A DNA stretch of 11,196 nucleotides from Cyclostephanos tholiformis (lineage: Eukaryota; Bacillariophyta; Thalassiosirophyceae; Thalassiosirales; Thalassiosiraceae), in contig JALLPB010001105.1 of the NCBI GenBank assembly GCA_036939975.1, positions 1-11,196 of the forward strand, read 5' to 3'. The notes under the pieces are model-generated. The model saw nothing but the letters and a program-made list of their open reading frames with translations, was not told the origin of the DNA and did no database searches. Shown here one piece after another: positions 1-7,404 of the stretch. The position numbers and the translations under genes are program-made. Each line of letters starts with the position of its first letter. Position 1 is the stretch's first letter.

Positions 1-169
1 AAGAAAATGTTTTTGAAAACATATTTTTCTTACAGAAATCTCCAGTGCAGCCCCTATCATAAGCAACTCTTCTCATCAACTGCCACCAACATCAATGCAA
101 AGTTCACTGAACTTGGCTTCCAAGTTTCAACTTGATAAGAAAATTGTCAGTAGAAAAAAGATAAAAAAC

Positions 170-212
170 ACAACCACAACCACATCCACAACCACAACCA
201 TCCCCACCATGG
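170..212. repeat. CCACAA-type simple repeat
   Basis: Degenerate ACAACC/ACATCC units, which code a poly-Thr run in the short frame that reaches 295. That frame is open from 17 without an early Met, is Thr-rich and shows no family. It might be a gene end cut by the window, but I cannot support it. Confidence 0.5.
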
Positions 213-295
213 CAAGCTTTCGCCCCCTTCAGCAACGTGGATATGATTGTATTTACACCCCATCCAGTGCAAACACAACATGGACGAGGGGTTGA

Positions 296-1045
296 GCAAG
301 GGCATGGTTAAACCAATTTAATTGAATCACATTACTGATGGAGTAATTAATTAATATTTACCTATGTATTATTTTAGATTGACTAAAATGTAACTTGCTC
401 GATGGCGATTTCAACAACCATGCCACCATGGGAATAGGGCACAAAACACATCAATTGATGAAGCATATTGTGGCTTTGTTCGAAGCCCCTAAAGGCCACC
501 ACCAGATGAGTACTCATGCAGTATTGCCCTGGCAGCTGCCATGGTCATTGTCATTAGCATGACAAAAAAAACAAAACACAACTAGGTTTAGCTAGCTTTT
601 ATTGTACTTTTTTGCTAGTTATTTGCAAAGATTTCATCACATACTAAAACGGACTCTCTACTCAGCTCATCAATGCAACAAGCTTCAAAGAAAAGTGGAT
701 TGAGAGCATTGTAGCTGACTTTTCTCAGATAATTTTTGATGTGTTCAGATTTTTGAGCGGACAAAAATTGGCACAGATATTATTTTATGAAGCCTGAAAA
801 AAGTGGTTGCATATGTGCGACCATAGGGGTAAAGCTGTCAATGACCCTATCATCAAGTTATAAGCAAAAAAGGAGCATTTAATGCACTGATAAGCATAAA
901 ATATTATCGGGTTAGGGCTAGGTTTTTTAGGGTTAATGGATCATTGCAGTGATGATTTTTTTGTGATTTTTTCTCTTATTTGCACACACAACCACTAGTT
1001 GTAACACAAAAAAGTACCCTACACCAGAGTTTTTAGTGAGAACTG
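296..1045. other. AT-rich stretch without a recognised gene
   Basis: All frames are closed frequently. The only pattern seen is a short telomere-like stretch at about 909-935 (GGTTAGGGCTAGG, then TTTAGGGTTAA). No tRNA, rRNA or transposase signature was seen. Confidence 0.5.
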
Positions 1046-1354
1046 CTTTTTTTGAATCCACTGGCAACGCCAGCATGTTTTTGGTGGTGGGGGGGCAATT
1101 TCTATGATTTGGGGTGTTGCCGGCCACCAGCCTAACCCACCTCTAATCCACCCATTTTGGCGTTGAATGGTGGCCACACCATATGCATGTGATGGGTGGC
1201 ACAGCTTTGTCCATAACAGCTGACGATGGTTTTTTTGACTCCACTGGCAATGCCAGCATTCTTTTGGTGGGCCAAACCTGAATCCAATTGATGTCATCAT
1301 ATGGTGGCCACACCATAAGCATGTGATGGGAGGCACAGCTTTGTCCATAACAGC
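1046..1354. repeat. Interleaved direct repeats A-B-A'-B'
   Basis: A (1046-1087) and A' (1229-1270) share a core around TCCACTGGCAA and GCCAGCAT. B (1167-1220) and B' (1301-1354) are 52 of 54 identical around ATGGTGGCCACACCAT and GGCACAGCTTTGTCCATAAC. Offsets differ (183 and 134 nt), so a tandem duplication was followed by a loss or gain of about 49 nt between A and B. Minus-strand frames here are by-products of the repeat. Confidence 0.75.
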
Positions 1355-1550
1355 CGGTGGTGTGAGAATTGGAGGTGTTTGTGCAGGGGTTGTGTGTTGT
1401 GTGGAGTGGATTTTTGAGTGGAAGGGTGAATGGTTGGACCATAACCCAAAACCGACTTGGTGTGTCTGTTTCCAGTACCCGCCAATCTTCCCCTGACATC
1501 CTCAGATGCACCACACCAGGGGAGGGCAGTGATGTGGTTGGACCCAAATC

Positions 1551-1586
1551 TAGATAAATATACTATGATAGATAAATATACTACAA
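1551..1586. repeat. 18-nt tandem repeat TAGATAAATATACTA...
   Basis: Two adjacent units, 1551-1568 and 1569-1586, differ at two positions near the 3' end. No coding context. Confidence 0.7.
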
Positions 1587-1599
1587 ATTATCAATGAAC

Positions 1600-2010
1600 T
1601 CGGCATGAGTAGCAGTGAGGAGTGGAGGCGTTCTATGGTGGTGGCATTGGCATTTAATGGTTGTGGCAATGGACAACAGTGAGGTGGTGGGGGGGGAGAG
1701 GGAGGGAGGATGTAAACATATACACAACATGTACCAATCAAACCAAGGGTGAGGCAACAGAGGCTGGGAGATGACTTTGTCCATCAGTGTTCAACGGTGG
1801 TACTGGACAATGTCATTTGGTTGTGGCAACAATTAACTGCAAAGTGATGTCAAGGGGGCAGTTACAAAGAGAACAACTGAGGGAATTGAGTGGAAGCCAG
1901 TGATGAGTATGGTGGCAGTGGCGGCAGTGGTGACAGTAGCAGCAATGGATATGATGGTGAATATTGCCTTGTAGTGGGGGCAGTGGCAGTGGTGGCGCTG
2001 GCATCACAGC
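1600..2010. repeat. G/T-rich low-complexity stretch with GGCAGTGG-type microsatellite
   Basis: The plus strand is dominated by GGTGG, GGCAGT and GTGGCA words. A purine run lies at 1681-1710, and GGCAGTGG repeats lie at about 1913-1935 and 1973-1997. The minus-strand frames (Pro/His/Cys-rich) are composition artefacts. No gene is supportable. Confidence 0.6.
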
Positions 2011-2620
2011 AGGGAAAAGGGTAACATAGATTCAACATGCAACAATCAAGTTGAGTGATGGTTCTGGGGGCAACCCTCACCCTTGCCTATCAGCCAAAAT
2101 GGATAATTATTACCCAAATGAAGTACATAGTCATAGTTCTTTTTTACTTAAGACTGTTAAATCTAAAATCTAATGGGAGAAAAAAATCAAACCAGATAGA
2201 CCACAGAAAAAAGGTTGTTATGAGTAAAACCAATTTCAATTACTTTCCACGGATGATAGGCATTAACAGCTTTACCCCTATTTGGGTTCGGGGGGAAACA
2301 AAAAACTCCAACCCTGTAGCTTTTTTACGTAGGAATTGTAGTTAAGTTGTTAAAAATATCATTGTGTGTCATGGTTCTCTGAGTGAAGTCAATGCACAAT
2401 TATTTTTTATTGTAACCACATTCCTGCCAAAATTATCACCAAAAAGTCCTTACCAAGTTTTCCTTTGGTATTGGTTGGTAAAATACCAAGAAAATACTAA
2501 ATCAAAATACCAAATCAGGATACAACTCTATTTTTTTCATGTGCAAGTCAAGTAAGTGAGGTTTAGGGATTAGAGTTTCCTCCACTATGCTTAGGAGTTT
2601 AGGAAGGTGCTAAGGGCGCG
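2011..2620. other. AT-rich stretch without a recognised gene
   Basis: Short frames at 2055-2345 and 2364-2555 lack family features or coding-like composition. A weak inverted repeat (TTGGTATT and AATACCAA) lies near 2465-2490. Nothing else is seen. Confidence 0.5.
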
Positions 2621-2677
2621 ATTCATTCTCTTGTTTCTGAAATAGAATACAAGTTTCTTATTCTACTCTAGAGGTCT

Positions 2678-2832
2678 AGAATGGTAGAATCCATTCTTGC
2701 TCTCTAGAATGGATTCTACCATTCTATTCTGAACTTCAGTATAAAGTCCACAAGTTCCACCATCAAGACGTATTCTAGAAGTCTAGAATGGTAGAATCAA
2801 TTCTAGCCCCTTAGAATGGATTCTACCATTCT
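2678..2832. repeat. Two tandem 20-bp-arm palindromes (hairpins), 107 nt apart
   Basis: Arms 2678-2697 and 2706-2725 are perfect reverse complements around an 8-nt loop. Arms 2785-2804 and 2813-2832 are the same with one mismatch, again with an 8-nt loop. The flank before each (TATTCTA...GTCTAGAATGG) is also repeated. Outer inverted ends TCTTGTTT (2629-2636) and AAACAAGA (2840-2847) frame the pair, as in a small non-autonomous (MITE-like) element. No target-site duplication was recognised. Confidence 0.65.
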
Positions 2833-3117
2833 ATTAAATAAACAAGAAGGTAGCTCCCTTGGGCCTTCTTTCTCTTTTCTTATTTTGTAGAAAATCACAT
2901 GCCAGTAGGGTTTTTACTTTCGCAATTAGAGAAATGGGGGAAACGCCCACAACTCCCTCAACCTCTGTATCATAACTCTCTACAATACTCCGTTATGGTA
3001 TCTCTCTACTGTGATTAACCTGTAATGTGTAACACAACATAAAGTAACAAGTTACACAATTCCCTCATCTCCAGTAAACACAGTTACACTAAACAGCATC
3101 TAATCTATGGTGCTTAT

Positions 3118-3313
3118 GGAGGATACCTTGCAAATGCCCCATTCTGTGGTGACACTGGCAGAGACTTTGGTGGTTACGGCATTTTTGGTGCCAACACTCC
3201 TTTCTGTGGGATTTCATAGGAGTTGCAGTGGTGTTAAAATCCCCTTCCATGACAATATAGGTGGAGGCTATGGTGGTTACAGAGAATATTGTGCCAATGT
3301 CCATTTCTGTGGC
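3118..3313 (+). repeat. GGY...AN.PFCG coding repeats, three copies plus a fragment
   Basis: Copies at 3118-3150, 3169-3210 and 3272-3313 read GGYLANAPFCG, GGYGIFGANTPFCG and GGYREYCANVHFCG. The first two are in one phase and the third is shifted by one, after a TAG at 3217. A weaker fourth core (TGTGCCAATGCCCC) lies near 3340. Cys and Gly-Tyr spacing suggests a secreted repeat protein, now broken. Confidence 0.55.
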
Positions 3314-3661
3314 AAGAGGACACCAAGGCAGATGCAGTTGTGCCAATGCCCCTTGTCAATACTACACCCCTTTTCCCCAATTGACTATATGTGAGATCTA
3401 TGGAAAGAAGGGTGGAAAGCAAGTTTGAGCAAAATGAGCTACCTATTGGTCATTCGCTTGTCAGTCAGTTATTTTGCTGTCATTTTGTTTTCATTTTTTT
3501 ATTATGTTCATTCACTTTTTAATCATTCTCACATCCATTCATTGCTGTACTATAATCAGGTCACGCATCTATTCCCACCACTCACTCCACAGCATGACAT
3601 GATCTGGCCATATCAGGGGCCTCTTCTCCTCAGGTTGCAGCAAATATCTCATGAGAAAGCT

Positions 3662-4290
3662 TCGATCAGGGCACAACAGGCAAGGTGGATGGCATGTTTG
3701 ATGATGATGGTGTTGCTGATATCTTTGATGGTGGTGACCAACTTGGGCTTCCTACTAACATCAATCAGCACAACAGGCAAGGCAGATGGCAGGGTCAATG
3801 ATGATGGAGTTGATGATATCTTTGATGGTGGCAATCAACTTGGGCCTGAGCTTTATAATAACTTTGATCAGGGCATCACAGGGGGGGTGGCTGGCACTTT
3901 TTTGACAATGATGGTGTAATTGAAATCATTGAGGGTGATGACCAACTTGGGGTTGGGCTTCCAACTAACACAATCAGGGCACAATGGGCCAGATGGCACA
4001 TGTGACAACAATGAATTTGATGATATCATTGATGGTGGCAACCAACTTGTGTTTGGGCTACCTACAAACTTTGGCTAGGGCAACATGGGTGGGGTGGGTG
4101 GCAATTTTTTTGAAAACAATGGTGTTGTTGATATCATTGAGGGTGGTGACCAACTTGGGCTGCCTACTAACTTCAATAAGGGCACAATGGGAAGGGCAGA
4201 TGGCACGGTCAATGATGATGGAGTTGATGATATCATTGATGGTGGCAACTAACTTGGGTTTGAGCTTCCTACTAACTTTGATCAGGGCAA
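3662..4290 (+). repeat. Array of paired ~100-nt units coding acidic DxDG repeats
   Basis: The anchor (GAC/AAT/AAC) CAA CTT GGG starts at 3736, 3833, 3940, 4040, 4148 and 4247 (the last with CAA changed to TAA). Spacings alternate at 97, 107, 100, 108 and 99 nt, so the true unit is a dimer of 204-208 nt. A-type units read GGDQLGLPTN and B-type units read GGNQLG with a longer ELPTNFDQG tail. Each unit has a DDDGVADIFD or DNDGVIEII-type loop, like the DxDGxxDxxD calcium-binding loops of thrombospondin type 3 repeats. Phases differ between units and at least two stops fall inside, so it is not translated as it stands. Confidence 0.7.
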
Positions 4291-5786
4291 CTCAGGTGGG
4301 GCAAATGGAAGCTCTTGGAACTGCATCTCAAGGGACTAGAATTGGTTGGGAAGTCATGCCTTTCTGTAAAGTACATTGGTTGTTACAAAATTATCTGGAA
4401 TGGGAGTGGATATGACAATGTTATTTGTCGCTATCAAAGTCAACAAGTTGTAGACACAAGACAATTTTTATCTCCCCAAAAATATCTTTCTTGAGATGGC
4501 AGCCCCTTGAGGACAATGGGGAGCTCCTGTAGTGGGTCAAGCTCATCATGGCAAGCCGGCCCGTCATCAGTGACAGCGTGCCATCTAATCCAGAATCCCT
4601 CTAGCATGACAAGGCAGGTCATGGCAGATGAACTTCATCACAAGATGGTGGCTTCAAAATATAAGATCAATTTGTGAGCCACTTGTATGCTATTATCAAG
4701 GTTGGAAGCATTGTGTTTAGTTTGCCACCCATGATTGGCAGAGATGAAGAAGTAATGCTGCTCCTCACCATTGCCATATTGGTTTGCCTTTTCATTGGGG
4801 CAGTCAGGGCATTGTTTCTGTATAGTATTTAGCTTTCCCCCAAGCATCATTTGACTGACCATGCTTGGCTGAGAATGACATGGGTGGAAATGATCAGGTT
4901 GATCAAGAACCAAAATTGTTCATTAGAAATGCACTGAGATTGAGATCAGCCATGAAGATTTTACTTGTTCACAACCTACCGTGGCTAGCTGTGCTAGCAA
5001 TTACGCCCTACTTTTTTATCAGACAATTTGTTTGGTCAAACATTGCATTAATTTTCCAAGGTGACCGATGAGGTTTGTGTGAACCTGGAAGCTATGAATC
5101 TGATTGGTGCAGTCACTCAAGCCATCACATCATTCATTGACCACTTGCTTGTGGGGCCAGGAATGTTTCAATTCAAAGAGTATGTGTACCCCATTACTAT
5201 TGGTTATTTAGTAGGAATGATCGGGCCCTTGCTTGTCATTGCTCAAAATGGTATCAACGATGGACTTTGTAGCTCTTAAGAGAACAGATCATACTTCAGA
5301 TTCTGAGTTAAACACCCTATGCAATTAATAATTAAGTCAGTGTTGCCGCAGTTCTGTCCCAGTACAATGGGCCATATCAACATCTAATAGGCACCGTGCT
5401 TGCAAGTCAATCAGTCTGAACCCAACTAGGGGCAGTTTTAGTTCCATTTTTCCACACAACTTGTTTGGTGTTTTTGCTGGGGGAGTCCCTTGCGCAGTAA
5501 TGTCAGCAGTCCTTTGTCTCATCACAGCTGTATGTGTTCCTGCCACCCACTGGATCAACAATTGTCAGACTGCAGATGAGATGGCTGATGGTTTAAATTT
5601 GGCAAAAAGAACTTCGAGAGGATTTATTTCATCTAAGGTAGATTAGCCAGAGAGGGATGTGTCAACACGGTCATTTTTTTGCTGCAATACATATTTTTCT
5701 TATCTTCCAATACTTCAGCTACGCCGCATTTCGAGAGGTGTACTAAATTTTGTCTGTGGCTGGCGTAGCCTGGTTTATGGAAGTGA

Positions 5787-5864
5787 TGTTAAATTAGTGC
5801 TGTAATCGAGAATTATGTTCCTCTTTGTTAAATTAGTTTTGTAACTTAGAATTATGTTCATCTT
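5787..5864. repeat. 39-nt tandem duplication across the stop codon of the NLR-like gene
   Basis: Copies 5787-5825 and 5826-5864 match at 33 of 39 positions. The right copy contains the last codons and stop of the minus-strand gene (SKLQN then TAA). The left copy would read SRLQH then TAA in the same frame, because 39 nt is 13 codons. The duplication therefore leaves a decayed second C-terminus in the 3' UTR. Confidence 0.8.
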
Positions 5865-7404
5865 CCCATTGCTTAAGTGATGTCGCCACCGCAACAGTAT
5901 CATTGTTGTTTGCTCCATATAAGTCCGTGTACATATTTAAGGCTTCGCGTAAATGAATGATGGCATGTTTGTTGTCGTCCCTCTCAACACTACCTCGATA
6001 GATTGTGGCGCATTTGATATGTGCCTTAGCCTTCTCGAGCCTTGACACCGTGGGACTTTCAATGTCAACTTCTTTGAAGAGAGAGGCGTATGTTTCCAAG
6101 GCACCAATTTTATCGCCCTGCTTGAGTTTCAATGATGCGATACGACCAAGAGCGGAGACAAGATGTCTTATGTGTGATGAGTTCTTATTCTTCCCTGCCT
6201 CATCCCCGGCAAGTTCAAGATCCTCTCTGTATTTCAGTAGCCCTTGCACACCAATATTGTACGCGGCGATAGCACCTGAAACATCTCCTTTCTTGGATTT
6301 TATCGCAGCAATATTCAAGTTGATTAGGGCCATGTCGAATCCACATTTAGCGGCAGATTCTCCGTGGTTCAGCCAGGACATGGAGAGGGGCAGACCGTTG
6401 AGCGCACGTTCATAAGTCATTCGAGCTTTTTCATATCTGACAAGAGCGTCGTCCATCCTGTTATTTTTCGCAAGGATGACCGCGCAATCATTTATTGTTT
6501 TGGCAGTGGCAACACTAAATTCGCCTTGAACAGTTTGCTTCCGACTAATTACATTTTCATACAATGCAGTAGCTGCTTTAAAATCGCCACTAGTAACAAA
6601 CAAATTTGCCATACCCTGCAAGTTGGCAATGGAGTCAAAATGATGTGAGGCATTGCAGTCTTCATAAGTGGAGGATGCTTCACCGAATCGAATTAGGGCA
6701 GAACGTGTCTCATTTAGTTTGACGAGCGACTTGGCCAAAGCATTTACTGCACGGGCAACATCAATATGGACATGACCGAGGAGATCACGGTACAAACTTG
6801 CAGCCTCCTCCAACCTTCGGGATGCATCCTGGGGCTGACGTGCCTTTATAAGACCTTCTCCGATCGTAGACAGGCAAATTGCTGCATTGATACTTTTGGG
6901 GGAGCCCTTAGACTGTCGCATCACTTCATTAATGATACACGTCGAACCTTTCTGGATTGCATCGACAATATTGAGATCCAAGTCACCACCAGATGGAGAC
7001 TCTTTAAGGTTTGCATGTGCTCGACGCAACTCAATAAGATCAGACACGTGCCTCCTTGTCGCTTCAATAGGGCCAAGAGCGACGACCCGACGAGTGCAAA
7101 AGTCAATATCGAGGAGTGTCATTGACGCTTTTTCCACCATCTTCGCACGAATGAGATGAAGAGGCAAATTCTCTGTGATATACTCTTCGATGTTCCATCT
7201 TTCGTACAGCGAATTCTGAATCGCTTCGGCCATTTCTGCAACCTTTCCGGTGAGCATCATTACAATGCATTCATCAAATGGGAAATAAGAGTCGTGAAGC
7301 TGAGGAACGACGTCTGTTCTCTCGATGAATGAATAAAAGTCATCGTATAGTGGAGCAAAGGCCAATGTTTTCCGCTTTGACATGTCTTCCGCGATAGCCT
7401 TGAT
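5833..7404 (-). CDS. Exon 2: APAF1-like helical domain and TPR array
   Basis: Codes residues 1106-1628 of the spliced protein (516 residues from its first Met at 7383, plus seven upstream). About residues 1172-1250 (DNA 6988-7206) match the helical domain that follows the winged helix in APAF1-type STAND proteins: an NLPLHLIRAK helix, LLDIDFCTRR, then a LGPIEATRRHVSDL segment. From about 1277 on there are seven helix-turn-helix TPRs of 40-42 residues, close to the kinesin-light-chain/TPR_12 style. Examples are AAICLSTIGEGLIKARQPQD, AVNALAKSLVKLNETRSALI, LQGMANLFVTSGDFKAATAL and NIAAIKSKKGDVSGAIAAYN. These surfaces usually bind protein or peptide partners, so this is the likely sensor or autoinhibitory part. 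The stop (5835-5833) lies in a 39-nt tandem duplication. Confidence 0.88.
   Translation of the reverse strand: MKAIAEDMSKRKTLAFAPLYDDFYSFIERTDVVPQLHDSYFPFDECIVMMLTGKVAEMAEAIQNSLYERWNIEEYITENLPLHLIRAKMVEKASMTLLDIDFCTRRVVALGPIEATRRHVSDLIELRRAHANLKESPSGGDLDLNIVDAIQKGSTCIINEVMRQSKGSPKSINAAICLSTIGEGLIKARQPQDASRRLEEAASLYRDLLGHVHIDVARAVNALAKSLVKLNETRSALIRFGEASSTYEDCNASHHFDSIANLQGMANLFVTSGDFKAATALYENVISRKQTVQGEFSVATAKTINDCAVILAKNNRMDDALVRYEKARMTYERALNGLPLSMSWLNHGESAAKCGFDMALINLNIAAIKSKKGDVSGAIAAYNIGVQGLLKYREDLELAGDEAGKNKNSSHIRHLVSALGRIASLKLKQGDKIGALETYASLFKEVDIESPTVSRLEKAKAHIKCATIYRGSVERDDNKHAIIHLREALNMYTDLYGANNNDTVAVATSLKQWEDEHNSKLQN

Larger units (their letters stand above)
3100..5646 (+). pseudogene. 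Decayed plus-strand gene: repeat-rich N part, hydrophobic C part
   Basis: Several short coding-like stretches follow each other on the plus strand in changing phase with stops between. They are GGY...PFCG repeats (3118-3313), acidic DxDG repeats (3662-4290), a frame from 4348 to about 4678 with a single TGA (4492-4494), and hydrophobic frames at 4665-4832 (VMLLLTIAILVCLFIGAVRA), 4865-5071 (LPWLAVLAITPYFFIRQF), 5061-5279 (PITIGYLVGMIGPLLVIA) and 5332-5646 (GVFAGGVPCAVMSAVLCLIT). One or two base shifts against the repeat consensus explain some breaks, for example a missing GG near 3769 and a missing T near 3901. This suggests a lost secreted or membrane protein. I do not recognise the family. 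Unknown introns, or more than one dead gene, are possible. Confidence 0.4.

Noticed and set aside
7..22. ATGTTTT/AAAACAT hairpin at the window start
   Set aside because: It has 7-bp AT-only arms with a 2-nt loop and no terminator context in eukaryotic DNA.
909..935. TTAGGG-like interstitial telomere sequence
   Set aside because: Only two imperfect units are present, which is easily chance in AT-rich DNA.
1143..1547. Minus-strand frame of 134 codons
   Set aside because: It is made of the A/B direct repeats, has overlapping rivals in other frames, and contains no recognisable domain.
2611..2626. AAGGGCGCGATTCATT as a hAT/Harbinger-type transposon end
   Set aside because: It resembles such ends, but no matching inverted end or target duplication was found to the right.
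5689..5702. ACATATTTTTCTTA shared with 19-32
   Set aside because: A 14-nt AT-rich match without similar flanks could be chance. It is not evidence of terminal repeats.
5833..7383. The TPR frame as a separate gene starting at 7383
   Set aside because: The coding pattern continues upstream of the Met to a good splice acceptor, and joining restores the MHD-helix and APAF1-like order. It remains possible if RNA data show a separate transcript.
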